Positions 7,818 to 18,036 of a stretch of 64,000 nt of DNA are shown in pieces. The stretch is from Oceanisphaera marina (lineage in GTDB: Bacteria; Pseudomonadota; Gammaproteobacteria; Enterobacterales; Aeromonadaceae), in assembly GCF_014643915.1 (NCBI RefSeq), contig NZ_BMKE01000011.1:601-64600 (forward strand), given 5' to 3'. The notes below the pieces were generated by a model that saw only the letters and a list, made by a program, of their open reading frames with translations, did no database searches and was not told where the DNA came from. Position 1 is the stretch's first letter, and every line of letters starts with the position of its first letter. The translations under genes and the position numbers were made by a program.

Positions 7818-9668
7818 ATGCCAAAGTATCGTTCCGCCACCACTACTCACGGCCGTAACATGGCCGGCGCCCGCGCCCTGTGGCGTGCCACCGGCATGAC
7901 CGAAGGTGACTTCGGCAAGCCGATTATTGCGGTGGTTAACTCCTTTACCCAGTTTGTTCCCGGCCACGTGCACCTGAAAGACATGGGCCAGCTGGTGGCG
8001 CGTGAAATTGAAGCTGCCGGTGGTGTGGCCAAAGAATTCAATACCATAGCTGTAGATGACGGTATCGCCATGGGTCATGGCGGCATGCTGTACAGCCTGC
8101 CCAGTCGTGATCTCATTGCCGACTCGGTGGAATACATGGTGAATGCGCACTGTGCCGATGCCATGGTCTGTATTTCCAACTGTGACAAAATCACCCCCGG
8201 CATGCTGATGGCGGCGCTGCGGGTGAATATTCCGGTGATTTTCGTGTCCGGTGGACCCATGGAAGCCGGCAAGACCAAACTGTCGGATCAAATCATCAAG
8301 CTGGATCTGGTGGATGCCATGGTGCAGGGTGCCGATCCTACCGTGTCCGATTCCCAGAGCGAACAAGTTGAGCGCAGCGCCTGCCCGACCTGTGGTTCCT
8401 GTTCCGGCATGTTTACCGCCAACTCCATGAACTGCCTGACCGAAGCCTTGGGCCTGTCTCAGCCTGCCAATGGTTCTCTGCTGGCCACCCACGCCGATCG
8501 GGAGCAGTTGTTCAAGTCGGCCGGTCATCGTATCGTCGAGCTGACCAAGCGTTATTATGAACAGGATGACGCCTCGGCCTTGCCACGCTCCATTGCCAGC
8601 AAGGCGGCATTCGAGAATGCCATGGTGCTGGATGTGGCCATGGGCGGCTCTACCAATACCGTACTGCACCTGCTGGCTGCCGCGCACGAGGCGGACGTCG
8701 ACTTCACCATGGACGACATAGACACCTTGTCACGCAAGGTGCCCCAGCTGTGTAAAGTGGCACCCTCAACGCCCAAGTATCACATGGAAGACGTACACAG
8801 AGCCGGTGGTGTCATGGGCATCCTGGGTGAGCTGGATCGCGCCGGTTTGCTGCATACCGACTTGCCAACCGTCATGGGCATGACCCTGGCCGAACAGCTG
8901 GCCAAGTATGATGTGATGGTAACCGAAGACGAAGCGGTGAAAACCATGTTCCGTGCCGGCCCCGCCGGTATTCGCACCACCAAGGCCTTCAGTCAGGACT
9001 GTCGTTGGCCGACCCTGGACGATGACCGTGCCGAAGGATGTATCCGCAGCCTGGAGCACGCCTATAGCCAGGAAGGTGGTTTGGCGGTGTTAGCCGGTAA
9101 CCTGGCCGTTGACGGTTGTATCGTTAAGACTGCCGGTGTGTCCGACGACAACCTGGTGTTCCGTGGTCCGGCCCGTATCTATGAGAGTCAGGACACGGCG
9201 GTAGAAGGGATTCTGGGTGGCGAAGTGAAAGCCGGCGATGTAGTAGTCATCCGCTACGAAGGCCCTAAAGGCGGCCCGGGTATGCAGGAAATGCTCTACC
9301 CCACTACCTACCTGAAGTCGATGGGCCTGGGCACCAAATGCGCACTGATCACCGACGGTCGCTTCTCTGGCGGTACCTCTGGCTTGTCTATTGGTCATGT
9401 TTCTCCAGAAGCCGCCAGTGGCGGTACCATAGGTCTGGTGCAAAACGGTGACATCATCGATATCGATATTCCGGGACGCAGCATAGTACTGGACGTATCT
9501 GAAGCCGAACTGGCAGCCCGCCGTGAAGTGATGGATGCCAAGGGTGAGCAGGGATGGCGTCCGCTGGATCGTCAGCGCGAAGTGTCATTCTCATTGCGCG
9601 CGTATGCCTCACTGGCCACCAGTGCTGATAAAGGTGCGGTACGCGACATCAGCAAGCTGGGGGGATAA
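7818..9668 (+). CDS. ilvD: Dihydroxy-acid dehydratase
   Basis: IlvD dehydrates dihydroxy acids to the 2-oxo acids that are the immediate precursors of Val and Ile, using an Fe-S cluster. The ATG at 7818 gives 616 residues, the same as E. coli, and the product opens with [20 protein letters not shown] as in that family. Cluster-ligand regions are [12 protein letters not shown] and [27 protein letters not shown] and GHVSPEA lie near the C-terminus. The frame is open upstream to 7713 but that extension covers the repeat and is not coding. ilvA starts two bases after the stop. Confidence 0.96.
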   Translation: MPKYRSATTTHGRNMAGARALWRATGMTEGDFGKPIIAVVNSFTQFVPGHVHLKDMGQLVAREIEAAGGVAKEFNTIAVDDGIAMGHGGMLYSLPSRDLIADSVEYMVNAHCADAMVCISNCDKITPGMLMAALRVNIPVIFVSGGPMEAGKTKLSDQIIKLDLVDAMVQGADPTVSDSQSEQVERSACPTCGSCSGMFTANSMNCLTEALGLSQPANGSLLATHADREQLFKSAGHRIVELTKRYYEQDDASALPRSIASKAAFENAMVLDVAMGGSTNTVLHLLAAAHEADVDFTMDDIDTLSRKVPQLCKVAPSTPKYHMEDVHRAGGVMGILGELDRAGLLHTDLPTVMGMTLAEQLAKYDVMVTEDEAVKTMFRAGPAGIRTTKAFSQDCRWPTLDDDRAEGCIRSLEHAYSQEGGLAVLAGNLAVDGCIVKTAGVSDDNLVFRGPARIYESQDTAVEGILGGEVKAGDVVVIRYEGPKGGPGMQEMLYPTTYLKSMGLGTKCALITDGRFSGGTSGLSIGHVSPEAASGGTIGLVQNGDIIDIDIPGRSIVLDVSEAELAARREVMDAKGEQGWRPLDRQREVSFSLRAYASLATSADKGAVRDISKLGG

Positions 9669-9670
9669 AT

Positions 9671-11224
9671 ATGGCACAACCGGCATTGAAAGAAGCCGCC
9701 GCATTACGCTCTGCGAGCGAATACTTACGCCAGATCCTGTTGTCTCCGGTTTATGAGGCAGCACGGGTAACGCCTTTGTCGCCGCTCAAGAAAATTTCCG
9801 AGCGGTTGGGGCATTCGGTATCGCTCAAGCGGGAAGACATGCAACCTGTGCATTCTTTCAAGTTACGGGGTGCCTACAACAAAATTGCTCAGCTTAGCGC
9901 AGAGCAGCAGCAGGCCGGGGTAATCGCTGCCTCGGCGGGCAACCATGCCCAGGGGGTGGCTCTTTCGGCCGCCAAACTGGGCATAGACGCCACCATAGTG
10001 ATGCCGGTGGTCACCCCCGATATCAAGGTCGAATCGGTGCGTCGGTTCGGTGGCAAGGTGATCTTGCATGGCAATAACTTCGATGAGGCCTACGGCCATT
10101 GTCTGGAGCTGGCGCAGCAACATAATCTGACCCTGATCCCGCCCTTTGATGACGAAGACGTGATTGCCGGCCAGGGCACCATAGGGCGGGAATTGCTGGA
10201 GCAGGATACTCGCCTGACCCATGTGTTTGTCCCTGTGGGTGGCGGTGGCCTGGCGGCGGGTGTGTCCGTGTATATCAAGCAGCTGTTGCCTCAGGTCAAG
10301 GTGATTGGCGTTGAGGCCGAAGGTTCAGCCTGTTTGAATGCCGCACTCAAGGCCGGTGAGATTGTCACTCTGGATCGGGTCAGCATGTTTGCCGACGGGG
10401 TGGCGGTCAAGCGCATGGGTACCGAAACCTTCCGCCTTTGTCAGCAATATCTTGATGGCGTGATCACCGTGAGTTCGGACGAAATCTGTGCCGCGCTCAA
10501 GGATATTTTCGAGGACACTCGTGCCATCGCCGAGCCGTCGGGTGCGCTGTCGCTGGCGGGGCTGAAGAAGTACAGCCAGGCCGGTGATTACAAGCATGCT
10601 CGCATGGCGGCGGTGCTCAGTGGTGCCAACGTCAACTTCCATTCTCTGCGTTATGTTTCCGAGCGCTGCGAGCTGGGCGAAAAGCGGGAAGGAGTGCTGG
10701 CGGTGACCATTCCCGAGCGCAAGGGAGCCTTTCTGGAATTCTGCGAAGTGCTCGGCAATCGCATGGTGACCGAGTTCAACTATCGCTACTCGTCGGAAGA
10801 CAAGGCCGCACTGCTGGTATCGGTGCGTCTTGTTGATGGCGATCGAGAGCTGACCCAGATCATGATGGAACTGGAGCAGGCCGGGTATCCGGTGGCCAAT
10901 ATGACGGATAACGATCTGGCCAAGTCTCATGTGCGCTACATGGTGGGAGGGCGCCCACCTAAGCCATTGCACGAGCGGTTATACAGCTTCCGCTTCCCCG
11001 AACAGCCCGGTGCCTTGATGCGATTTTTGCATACCCTGGGCACGCACTGGAACATCAGTCTGTTTCACTACCGTAACCATGGTGCCGAATTTGGCCGCGT
11101 ACTCTGTGCCTTCGAGTTGCCCGATACCGACCTGGCGTCTTTCGAGCAACATCTGGCCGAACTGGGCTATCGTTGGGACGATGTCACCCAGGATCCTGCG
11201 TATCAGTTCTTTTTGGCTCACTAG
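9671..11224 (+). CDS. ilvA: Threonine deaminase, biosynthetic
   Basis: IlvA converts threonine to 2-oxobutyrate with PLP, the committed step to isoleucine, and is inhibited by Ile and activated by Val in enterics. The 517-residue protein has the PLP lysine in [12 protein letters not shown] (K64), the phosphate-binding loop VGGGGLAAG, and two C-terminal ACT-like regulatory domains (from about residue 340 and about 435). It is therefore the long, allosteric form and not the short catabolic TdcB. It is translationally close to ilvD and ends the operon. Confidence 0.95.
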   Translation: MAQPALKEAAALRSASEYLRQILLSPVYEAARVTPLSPLKKISERLGHSVSLKREDMQPVHSFKLRGAYNKIAQLSAEQQQAGVIAASAGNHAQGVALSAAKLGIDATIVMPVVTPDIKVESVRRFGGKVILHGNNFDEAYGHCLELAQQHNLTLIPPFDDEDVIAGQGTIGRELLEQDTRLTHVFVPVGGGGLAAGVSVYIKQLLPQVKVIGVEAEGSACLNAALKAGEIVTLDRVSMFADGVAVKRMGTETFRLCQQYLDGVITVSSDEICAALKDIFEDTRAIAEPSGALSLAGLKKYSQAGDYKHARMAAVLSGANVNFHSLRYVSERCELGEKREGVLAVTIPERKGAFLEFCEVLGNRMVTEFNYRYSSEDKAALLVSVRLVDGDRELTQIMMELEQAGYPVANMTDNDLAKSHVRYMVGGRPPKPLHERLYSFRFPEQPGALMRFLHTLGTHWNISLFHYRNHGAEFGRVLCAFELPDTDLASFEQHLAELGYRWDDVTQDPAYQFFLAH

Positions 11225-11253
11225 AGCAAACGAGAAGGTGAAATAGGAACATA

Positions 11254-11286
11254 AAAAAAGCGCCGATTGAATCGGCGCTTTTTTTT
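11254..11286. terminator. Bidirectional terminator between ilvA and hupE
   Basis: GCGCCGAT pairs with ATCGGCGC around a three-base loop, with seven A before and eight T after. The symmetry lets it end both the plus-strand ilv operon and the minus-strand urease operon. Confidence 0.9.
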
Positions 11287-11300
11287 AGCCTGCGTTCTGT

Positions 11301-11855
11301 TTAGAAAGCCGCTAATAAACCGGCACCCACTATGATGGCGCCGCTACCCTTGATGAGGGTGCTCTTGATGCGAGCCGCAGTCAACCAGCCGGCACCGTGC
11401 AACAAGCCAGTGGCCAGCAGGAAGCCGGCAATGTAGCTGATTGCAGAGTTATTGGCTGGCAGTTCCAGGCCGTGGGCATTGCCATGGAACAGGCCGAACA
11501 GGGCGCACAGACCCGTGGCCAGCATCACATGGCCGCTGCGGCCGGTGGCCAGCATCATGCCCAGTACCAGCAGCGAAAAGACGATGCCGATTTCAACGCC
11601 GGGCAGAGCCAGGCCGCCGATACCCGCGATGGCACCCAACAGCATGAAGCCGATGAACGCCAGGGGTAGCTGCCAGGCCGAACGGTCGCGGTTGGCAACC
11701 ATCAGCATACCGACCGCTACCATGGCCAGCAGGTGATCCCAGCCCAGCAATGGATGCATAAAGCCCGAGGTCAGGCTGTGTTCACCATGACCAGGGTGCG
11801 CCAAAGCCAGCGCTGGAGTCATTGCCACCAGGGCGGTCAGGGTCTTCTTGATCAT
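11301..11855 (-). CDS. HupE/UreJ-family nickel permease-like protein
   Basis: This 184-residue membrane protein belongs to the HupE/UreJ family, thought to carry nickel to hydrogenase or urease assembly. It has an N-terminal signal-like segment, then HPGHGEH, the family signature [16 protein letters not shown] (His and Asp as likely metal contacts) and about six membrane segments, with a second histidine block GLFHGNAHG. It is the last gene of the urease cluster; its start overlaps the ureG stop by four bases (ATGA). Substrate specificity is inferred from the family and the neighbours. Confidence 0.88.
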   Translation of the reverse strand: MIKKTLTALVAMTPALALAHPGHGEHSLTSGFMHPLLGWDHLLAMVAVGMLMVANRDRSAWQLPLAFIGFMLLGAIAGIGGLALPGVEIGIVFSLLVLGMMLATGRSGHVMLATGLCALFGLFHGNAHGLELPANNSAISYIAGFLLATGLLHGAGWLTAARIKSTLIKGSGAIIVGAGLLAAF

Positions 11856-12499
11856 TCTTGTACTCCTTCCAGGGTAAAGTTTTCGGGCAGAGGACGTAAC
11901 ATGCCCTGCTGCTGGATAAAATTAATGATTGTTTCCAGGCCATCGCCGCGGATCAGGTTGGCAAATACGAACGGTTTTTCGCCACGCATCTTGCGGGCAT
12001 CTCTGTCCATGATTTCCAGCGAGGCGTTAACCATAGGCGCCAGATCTGTCTTGTTGATGATTAACAGATCCGATTTGGTAATGCCTGGGCCGCCTTTACG
12101 CGGGATCTTGTCGCCTGCGCAGACGTCGATGACATACAGCGTCAGATCCGACAGCTCGGGGCTGAAGGTGGCAGACAGGTTGTCACCGCCGCTTTCCACC
12201 AATACCAGCTCCAGATCGGGATGACGCTCTTGCAAGGTATCGATCGCCGCCAGGTTCATGGAAGCATCTTCGCGGATGGCGGTGTGCGGGCACCCACCGG
12301 TTTCCACGCCCATGATGCGATCTTCGCTCAACGCTTCGTTGCGCAGCAGAAACTCGGCATCTTCTTTGGTGTAGATATCGTTGGTGACCACGGCCAGATT
12401 ATAGTGCTGGCGCAGGGCCTTGCAGAGCTGGCGTAATAGTGCTGTCTTGCCAGAGCCGACGGGACCGCCCACTCCGACACGCAAACATTGTGTTGACAT
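11852..12499 (-). CDS. ureG: Urease accessory GTPase UreG
   Basis: UreG is the SIMIBI-class GTPase that, with UreF and UreD, delivers nickel to the urease active site. The 215-residue protein has the P-loop [14 protein letters not shown] (residues 9-22), [13 protein letters not shown], the metal-site CPH of [14 protein letters not shown], and NKTDLAP for guanine recognition. Length and motifs are normal. It lies two bases after ureF and overlaps the hupE start. Confidence 0.96.
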   Translation of the reverse strand: MSTQCLRVGVGGPVGSGKTALLRQLCKALRQHYNLAVVTNDIYTKEDAEFLLRNEALSEDRIMGVETGGCPHTAIREDASMNLAAIDTLQERHPDLELVLVESGGDNLSATFSPELSDLTLYVIDVCAGDKIPRKGGPGITKSDLLIINKTDLAPMVNASLEIMDRDARKMRGEKPFVFANLIRGDGLETIINFIQQQGMLRPLPENFTLEGVQE

Positions 12500-12501
12500 G
12501 A

Positions 12502-13176
12502 TTAACTCCGAAATAAACGTGAATATTGTGTTTCATGCAGGCAACTGGCCTGAACCTGACCAAGCAGGCTCAGCCCCAACTGCGAGTCATCCAGTTCGGC
12601 GGCTATGGCCAGCATCTCAACCAGCTGTGGCTTGAGTGCCAGCAGCAGCCGCTGGGCTGCCGTCTGCCCCAAAGGCAGGGTTTTACTGGCCACAGACAGC
12701 TGATTTTCAAGCCATCCCCATAACCAGCCCAGTGCCGCCCAGCGGGCAGATAGCCCCCAGTGTTCGGCGGCCAGACTGTAAACCGCCATAAAAGCCGGAT
12801 TGGGTGGCAGGCTGGATACATCCAGATGCTGACCCTTTAACAACCGGATCAAGGCTACCGCCTGTTGTTCGTCCTCGAACAGCAATTCGTAGGTTTCACG
12901 GCTGGCTCTCAGGTAGTCGCTCCAGTAGAGCTGCTTTTCCTGATCGCCCTGCTCTCGAGCGGCGGACAGCCGTAACAATACAGGCAGATCCAGCCAGGCC
13001 ATCCCTTGCAGTACCTGTTCCAGCCACTCTTTCAGATCGGCTTCGTCTTTTATCCAGCCCAGCTCGATAGCCGACTCCAGACCGCTGGAGTAGGAAAAGG
13101 CGCCGATGGGCAGCGCCGGACTGGACAGATGTAACAAGGCCAGCAGTTGTTCGGTCTGGCAAGGCTCAGTGGTCAT
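12502..13176 (-). CDS. ureF: Urease accessory protein UreF
   Basis: UreF bridges UreD and UreG in the apo-urease activation complex. The all-helical protein has the N-terminal family block [21 protein letters not shown] and ends [14 protein letters not shown] place the start at ATG 13176 (224 residues). In-frame ATGs at 13188 and 13194 would add up to six residues encoded within the ureE His-rich tail. None has a good ribosome site, so translation is probably coupled to ureE, whose stop lies inside the start region. Confidence 0.92.
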   Translation of the reverse strand: MTTEPCQTEQLLALLHLSSPALPIGAFSYSSGLESAIELGWIKDEADLKEWLEQVLQGMAWLDLPVLLRLSAAREQGDQEKQLYWSDYLRASRETYELLFEDEQQAVALIRLLKGQHLDVSSLPPNPAFMAVYSLAAEHWGLSARWAALGWLWGWLENQLSVASKTLPLGQTAAQRLLLALKPQLVEMLAIAAELDDSQLGLSLLGQVQASCLHETQYSRLFRS

Positions 13177-13636
13177 GGTGGTGATCATGGTCATGGTCGT
13201 GACTGCTGCCGTGTCCGTGATAGGCTCCCGATTCAGGATGGAAGGGCGCCTGGCCCCGCTCCAATCTCAGACCCAGATGCTCGGCCAGGTGTTCCAGTAC
13301 ATGATCGGGAGGAAACCGCAGCCAGCAATCCCCCAGCTGCAAGGTGACATGGCGGTTGCCCAGATGATAGCAGGCACGGGCAAACTCGGGCCAGCTTGAT
13401 GCGTAAGCGGTCACTGCCGGCTCATCCTGGGCGATAACCTCGAATACGCGACCATATTCGGTCTGCAACTTGTCGCCTTCGGCCAGTACCTGGCCGCGAT
13501 CCAGAAACAGTCCCAGTTCCAGTCCTTGCTCGCTGGTGGCGCGAAAACGTCCCTTCTGACGTAAATCAAAAGGTAAAATCAGCCGATCTTCGGCCTGTTG
13601 TTCGCTTTGGCCCAGATTTTGGGTAATTCGTAACAT
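13166..13636 (-). CDS. ureE: Urease nickel-binding chaperone UreE
   Basis: UreE carries nickel to the UreDFG-urease complex. The 156-residue protein has the N-terminal peptide-binding domain (RLILPFDLRQKGRFRA), the metal-binding C-terminal domain with YHLGNRHV, and a histidine/aspartate tail ([13 protein letters not shown]) able to bind several Ni ions. The DNA for the tail is a CAT/GAC-like repeat and overlaps the alternative ureF starts. The gap to ureC is only 14 bases. Confidence 0.94.
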   Translation of the reverse strand: MLRITQNLGQSEQQAEDRLILPFDLRQKGRFRATSEQGLELGLFLDRGQVLAEGDKLQTEYGRVFEVIAQDEPAVTAYASSWPEFARACYHLGNRHVTLQLGDCWLRFPPDHVLEHLAEHLGLRLERGQAPFHPESGAYHGHGSSHDHDHDHHHDH

Positions 13637-13650
13637 CCATTGACTCCCGA

Positions 13651-15357
13651 TCAGAACAACATGTACAGCTGAGCCAGGGGCAGCTTGTCCAGTGGCTCGC
13701 AGCTCAATAGTTCACCGTTGCAGCGCACTTCATAGGTTTGAGCATCCACTTCCAACTCTGGTGTCACGTTGTTGTGGATCATGTCTTCCTTGCGTATGGT
13801 GCGCGTGCCCTTGCAGGCGACCAGTCGGCGCTCCAATTTCAGCTTTTCGGCAACACCGTTGTCGATCGCCGCCTGACTGACAAAGGTCAGACAGGTTTGT
13901 GTCGCGCCGTTATGCAAGGCACCGTACATGGGTCTGTAATGCACAGGTTGCGGCGTGGGTATGGAACCATTGATATCGCCCATGGGGGCGTAAGCAATCA
14001 GGCCACCCTTGATGATCAAGGCGGGCTTGATGCCAAAGAAAGCCGGCTGCCACAATATCAGGTCTGCCAGCTTGCCTGCTTCTATCGAGCCTACCTCATG
14101 CGCAATACCATGAGCCAGGGCGGGGTTGATGGTGTACTTGGCCACATAACGCTTGGCGCGGAAATTGTCGCAACCCAAAGCTTCATCTTCAGGCAGCAGG
14201 CCGCGCTGGAGCTTCATCTTGTGGGCTGTCTGCCATGTGCGGCAGACCACTTCGCCCACCCGACCCATGGCCTGGCTGTCTGATGACATCATGGAAATGA
14301 CGCCCAGATCGTGAAGAATATCTTCGGCGGCAATGGTTTCTTTACGGATACGCGAATCGGCAAAGGCAACATCTTCTGGAATATTGGGATCCAGGTGATG
14401 ACAAACCATCAGCATATCCAGGTGTTCGTCTACGGTGTTAACCGTATAAGGCTTGGTCGGATTGGTTGACGATGGCAGCACGTTTGACATGCTGCACGCC
14501 TTGATAATATCCGGCGCATGACCGCCCCCGGCACCCTCGGTATGGTAGGTGTGGATCACCCGGTTTTTGAACGCCCCTATGGTATCTTCCACAAAGCCTG
14601 ATTCATTGAGAGTATCGGAGTGAATAGCTACCTGAACATCGTACTCTTCTGCTACGGACAGACAAGTATCGATTGCCTGCGGCGTCGAGCCCCAGTCTTC
14701 ATGCAGCTTGAGGCCTATTGCGCCGGCTTCGATCTGCTCGCGCAGGGGTTCAGGCTTGCTGGCGTTCCCCTTGCCCAGAAAACCGAAATTCATTGGCAGA
14801 CCATCGGTCGCCTGCAGCATGCGAGCTATGTGCCAGGGGCTGGGAGTACAAGTGGTCGCCTTGCTGCCGGTAGCCGGGCCCGTACCGCCGCCAACCATGG
14901 TGGTGAGACCTGAACACAAGGCTTCGTCGACCTGCTGGGGCGCAATATAATGGATGTGGGTATCTACGCCACCCGCCGTTACTATCATGCCTTCAGCAGC
15001 AATGACTTCTGTGCTCGGGCCTATGTTGATCGTCACCCCGTCTTGAATATCCGGGTTACCCGCCTTGCCAATCGCCGCTATGCGGCCTTTATTAAGGCCG
15101 ATATCGGCCTTGACGATGCCCCAGTGGTCCAGGATCAAGGCGTTGGTAATCACGGTATCAACCACCTGATCGCTACACAACTGGCTTTGGCCCATACCGT
15201 CACGGATAACTTTACCGCCGCCGAATTTCACTTCTTCGCCGTAGTTGGTGTAATCTTTTTCTACTTGAATCCACAGTTCGGTATCGCCCAGGCGTACCTG
15301 ATCGCCAGTGGTGGGTCCAAACATGTCCGCATAGGCGGAACGACTGATTTTACTCAT
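13651..15357 (-). CDS. ureC: Urease subunit alpha
   Basis: UreC carries the dinickel site that hydrolyses urea to ammonia and carbamate. The 568-residue protein keeps every key residue at the Klebsiella numbering: Ni ligands H134 and H136 (THIHY), carbamylated K217 (GLKLHEDWG), H246, H272 and D360, plus the flap C319-H320 (MVCHHLD). All three structural subunits are separate, as in most bacteria. Its start overlaps the ureB stop by eight bases. Nothing suggests inactivation. Confidence 0.98.
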   Translation of the reverse strand: MSKISRSAYADMFGPTTGDQVRLGDTELWIQVEKDYTNYGEEVKFGGGKVIRDGMGQSQLCSDQVVDTVITNALILDHWGIVKADIGLNKGRIAAIGKAGNPDIQDGVTINIGPSTEVIAAEGMIVTAGGVDTHIHYIAPQQVDEALCSGLTTMVGGGTGPATGSKATTCTPSPWHIARMLQATDGLPMNFGFLGKGNASKPEPLREQIEAGAIGLKLHEDWGSTPQAIDTCLSVAEEYDVQVAIHSDTLNESGFVEDTIGAFKNRVIHTYHTEGAGGGHAPDIIKACSMSNVLPSSTNPTKPYTVNTVDEHLDMLMVCHHLDPNIPEDVAFADSRIRKETIAAEDILHDLGVISMMSSDSQAMGRVGEVVCRTWQTAHKMKLQRGLLPEDEALGCDNFRAKRYVAKYTINPALAHGIAHEVGSIEAGKLADLILWQPAFFGIKPALIIKGGLIAYAPMGDINGSIPTPQPVHYRPMYGALHNGATQTCLTFVSQAAIDNGVAEKLKLERRLVACKGTRTIRKEDMIHNNVTPELEVDAQTYEVRCNGELLSCEPLDKLPLAQLYMLF

Positions 15358-15673
15358 TATCTTCTCCCGGGAGCGGGCCCATTACGGCGCCGCTGAAGCC
15401 ATAGATATGACGCCGGCCGCCCACGGCGACCAGTTGTACAGGACGCTCCTGGCCAGGCTCGAAACGAATAGCGGTGCCAGCTGCGATATCGAGTCGATAT
15501 CCCATGGCCTGCTCGCGATCTACCTTTAAGGCCGAGTTGACCTCGGCAAAATGATAATGTGAACCTACCTGTATGGGTCTGTCACCAGTGTTTGCTACCG
15601 TCAGGGTGATACGCTTTCGGCCTTCGTTAAGGCTGATGTCACCTTCTGCCAGCCTGTATTCTCCCGGAATCAT
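15350..15673 (-). CDS. ureB: Urease subunit beta
   Basis: UreB is the small beta-rich structural subunit of urease. The 107-residue product opens MIPGEYRL and contains the family blocks [19 protein letters not shown] and [19 protein letters not shown] lies near the end. It is 15 bases from ureA and overlaps ureC, so ureA-B-C is one translational run. Confidence 0.96.
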   Translation of the reverse strand: MIPGEYRLAEGDISLNEGRKRITLTVANTGDRPIQVGSHYHFAEVNSALKVDREQAMGYRLDIAAGTAIRFEPGQERPVQLVAVGGRRHIYGFSGAVMGPLPGEDNE

Positions 15674-15688
15674 GAGATGGCTCCTGTC

Positions 15689-15991
15689 TTATTGAATGGG
15701 GTTATGCAACGTGACCAGCTTGGTACCGTCGGGAAAGGTTGCTTCCACCTGGACGTCTTTGATCAGCTCGGGCACCCCATCCATGACTTGTTCACGGCTC
15801 AGCCAGTTACGGCCAGCGCCCATCAGCTCAGCCACGGTGCGGCCTTCGCGAGCGCCTTCCATGATGGCTGCCGATAGATAAGCGACCGATTCGGGGTAGT
15901 TTAATTTGAGACCTTTTGCCAGGCGACGTTCTGCAAGCAGGCCGGCAGTAAACAACAACAGCTTGTCTTTTTCTCTTGGGCTGAGTTCCAT
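15689..15991 (-). CDS. ureA: Urease subunit gamma
   Basis: UreA is the 100-residue gamma subunit that completes the urease trimer-of-trimers. It starts [23 protein letters not shown] and contains [21 protein letters not shown], both diagnostic. An AGGAGA-type site (from AAGGAGACT) precedes the ATG. The gap to ureD is ten bases. Confidence 0.96.
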   Translation of the reverse strand: MELSPREKDKLLLFTAGLLAERRLAKGLKLNYPESVAYLSAAIMEGAREGRTVAELMGAGRNWLSREQVMDGVPELIKDVQVEATFPDGTKLVTLHNPIQ

Positions 15992-16001
15992 CGTAGTCTC
16001 C

Positions 16002-16874
16002 TTAAGTCAGCCAGATCCGGGGAATACAGGCTGGGCGAGCCATCAGCTCGGGGCGAATAAGCCCCCAGGCTTGCCACATACCATCTCGGCAACGATTCAT
16101 GTCATCACCAAGATAGCGCACCAGTAAAACGCCCAGGCGTTCTGTTACGGTAAAATCGGGGGCGGCTAGCCGGGAGCGCAGAGCATCAAGCAAGGCGCTG
16201 TTCCATTGTTCGCCTACGGCAAGCAGGGTGCCGAACACATTATTATTGTTCAGCCCAGCGCGGCTCGTGCGCAGCGCCGAGTTGCCTTCCAGCTGCAGCC
16301 GTTCGTTCAGTTGCAGACGGCCATCACGCCATACTCTAATATGTTGATCCAGGCGACCGCTATCGAAGACTTCACCGGCGGCGGGGCGACCAAGGCAGAC
16401 CAGATCCCAGCCGATGAAACGCGCCGAGCCGGTGAGTTCAACCTGGGTGTCCAGTACGGCATTGGCGCCGCGATAAACAATGGTCTCCTGGGGCAGCCAT
16501 TCACATTCGGCACCGTTTTCCACATGCAGTCGAACGGATTGACCCTGAACAACACCGTCGCTGTCGCGGCCATAGATTTTGCCTGCGGATGGGGTGGTCA
16601 ACAGTGATTGGCTGCCGGAGGTTCCGAACGCGGAGATCGAGAGTTTGTCGCCAGAGACGATGCCACCAGGAGGATGCAGCAGATAAAGATGACAGACCCC
16701 ACCTTCTGGATAAAAGGGGCGCTGGATCCGTAAAGGACCTTCAAATTCGAGGTTTTTAAGTCGTGTGTGTCCACTGCTATCGGCTTCCAGCTTCAGCTGC
16801 AGGCGGGCCAGCCAGGAGCGATCGGACCCGTAGCCGTATGTTTGCTCGGCTTGGCTATTGATCTGACTTTCCAT
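16002..16874 (-). CDS. ureD: Urease accessory protein UreD
   Basis: UreD (UreH) is the scaffold that binds apo-urease and receives UreF and UreG during nickel insertion. The open frame runs far upstream, but the first part is only the shadow of the opposite dehydrogenase gene. The ATG at 16874 gives 290 residues beginning [11 protein letters not shown], a normal size. Family blocks are [39 protein letters not shown] and [11 protein letters not shown]. It is the first gene of an eight-gene cluster (ureD-A-B-C-E-F-G-hupE), so its upstream 250 bases should hold the operon promoter. Confidence 0.92.
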   Translation of the reverse strand: MESQINSQAEQTYGYGSDRSWLARLQLKLEADSSGHTRLKNLEFEGPLRIQRPFYPEGGVCHLYLLHPPGGIVSGDKLSISAFGTSGSQSLLTTPSAGKIYGRDSDGVVQGQSVRLHVENGAECEWLPQETIVYRGANAVLDTQVELTGSARFIGWDLVCLGRPAAGEVFDSGRLDQHIRVWRDGRLQLNERLQLEGNSALRTSRAGLNNNNVFGTLLAVGEQWNSALLDALRSRLAAPDFTVTERLGVLLVRYLGDDMNRCRDGMWQAWGLIRPELMARPACIPRIWLT

Positions 16875-17039
16875 TTGATTTCTGGTATTTATAAGATGTG
16901 CTGTGCGCAAGCTTAACATATGGTTTTTTGTGTTAATAGCGCCTGAATCCCCTTTTTTGGATTTTTTCGTATAAAATTGTCTTTTGTATGGCGATTTTGG
17001 ACGTTTATTATTCTTTTTGTGTGTTTTAACATAGTGGAC

Positions 17040-17062
17040 GCGACTTTTATATATAAAGTCGC
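17040..17062. promoter_or_regulatory. Operator-like palindrome with -10 core, ureD / dehydrogenase intergenic
   Basis: Eight-base perfect arms GCGACTTT and AAAGTCGC enclose TATATAT. The centre can serve as a -10 element (TATATA at 17048-17053), with TTAACA at 17026-17031 as -35 and a 16-base spacer, for the rightward dehydrogenase gene. A dimeric repressor on the arms would cover the -10. The 250-base gap is also where the leftward urease promoter must be. No regulator gene is next to it, so the binding protein is unknown. Confidence 0.5.
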
Positions 17063-17124
17063 CTTGGACTGTCTGCGGGTGTGAGTTATCAAGAATATTG
17101 GAAATATATAAACAGGGAGAAAAC

Positions 17125-17991
17125 ATGAAGCTGGGCTTTATCGGAATAGGACTCATGGGCAAGCCGATGACGCAGCGTTTGCTGCAAGCCGGTTTTGACG
17201 TCTCGGTCTGGAACCGCAGTGCGGACAAGCTGGTCGACGTGAAAGCCGCCGGCGCGACCGTGGCCGACAGCATCGGCGAGCTGGTCGAGCAGGTGGATGT
17301 AGTGCTCTTGTGCCTGGCCAATACCGCCGTGGTGGAAGATGTGGTATTCGGTGCCGGCGGCGTGGCCGAGTTTGGCCAGGCCGGTCAGTTGCTGGTGGAC
17401 TTTTCCAGCTCGGACCCGCAAGCGACCCGGGAGTTTGCCGCCAAGTTAAAAGATGCCTGTGGCATGAATTGGGTCGACTCACCGGTATCCGGTGGGGTTG
17501 CCGGTGCCGAGGCAGGCAGCCTGGCCATCATGTGTGGTGGTGAAGCGGCGGATATTGAGCGTATTCGGCCCATGCTGGCGCCCTTGTCGCAGCGCGCTAC
17601 CCACATGGGGCCTATTGGTGCCGGACAGGTGACCAAAGTCTGTAACCAGATGATAGTGGGCTGCAACCTGATGGTGCTGGCCGAGATGATGGCGCTGGCC
17701 AAGGCCTGTGGCGTGGAAGCCGATAAAATTCCCGAAGCACTGGCCGGTGGTTTTGCCGATTCCAAGCCGATGCAGATCACGGGGCCGTTAATGGCTGACG
17801 AGTCGGATCCTGACCCCAAGTGGCACGTGCGCACCCTGTTGAAAGACCTGGATATGGCGGTAGCACAAAGCCAGCGCCAGGGCAGTGCCACGCCCATGTC
17901 CGGCCTGGCGGCACAACTGATGCGCCAACATGGCAGCAAAGGCTACCTGGAGCGGGATCCCGCCACGCTGATCAAGTTGTATAAAGACTAA
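17125..17991 (+). CDS. NAD(P)-dependent beta-hydroxyacid dehydrogenase
   Basis: This 288-residue enzyme belongs to the 3-hydroxyisobutyrate / tartronate-semialdehyde reductase / 6-phosphogluconate-like family. It has the dinucleotide motif GFIGIGLMGKPM at the N-terminus, the substrate motif DSPVSGGVAGAEAGSLAIM, the catalytic lysine in GAGQVTKVCNQM and a C-terminal helical domain with KDLDMA. A GGGAG ribosome site precedes ATG 17125. The motifs do not fix the substrate: candidates are tartronate semialdehyde, 3-hydroxyisobutyrate or succinic semialdehyde (GLYR type). Neighbours (urease and haem genes) do not help. Confidence 0.85.
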   Translation: MKLGFIGIGLMGKPMTQRLLQAGFDVSVWNRSADKLVDVKAAGATVADSIGELVEQVDVVLLCLANTAVVEDVVFGAGGVAEFGQAGQLLVDFSSSDPQATREFAAKLKDACGMNWVDSPVSGGVAGAEAGSLAIMCGGEAADIERIRPMLAPLSQRATHMGPIGAGQVTKVCNQMIVGCNLMVLAEMMALAKACGVEADKIPEALAGGFADSKPMQITGPLMADESDPDPKWHVRTLLKDLDMAVAQSQRQGSATPMSGLAAQLMRQHGSKGYLERDPATLIKLYKD

Positions 17992-18017
17992 AAAAAGGAG
18001 CCGCAAGGCTCCTTTTT
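17992..18017. terminator. Bidirectional terminator between dehydrogenase and hemY
   Basis: AAAAAGGAGCC pairs with GGCTCCTTTTT around GCAA. A-run and T-run flank the stem, so it works on both strands: it ends the rightward dehydrogenase and the leftward hemCDXY operon. Confidence 0.9.
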
Positions 18018-18036
18018 CGTAAGGGCAACAATAACC

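Noticed and set aside
7743-8687. 314-codon minus-strand frame inside ilvD
   Set aside because: Low-complexity His/Gly-rich shadow of a strongly conserved gene, without a ribosome site.
13166-13210. Tandem repeat as a mobile or regulatory repeat
   Set aside because: The CAT/GAC-like repeat is simply the coding sequence of the UreE histidine tail.
16921-16980. Terminator-like AATCC...GGATT plus T-run upstream of ureD
   Set aside because: The stem is five bases with an eight-base T/C loop and lies in generally A/T-rich DNA; not convincing.
16875-17321. Long N-terminal extension of ureD (to 439 residues)
   Set aside because: The extra residues are the reverse shadow of the dehydrogenase gene and of its promoter; no UreD has them. 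The start at 16874 fits the family.
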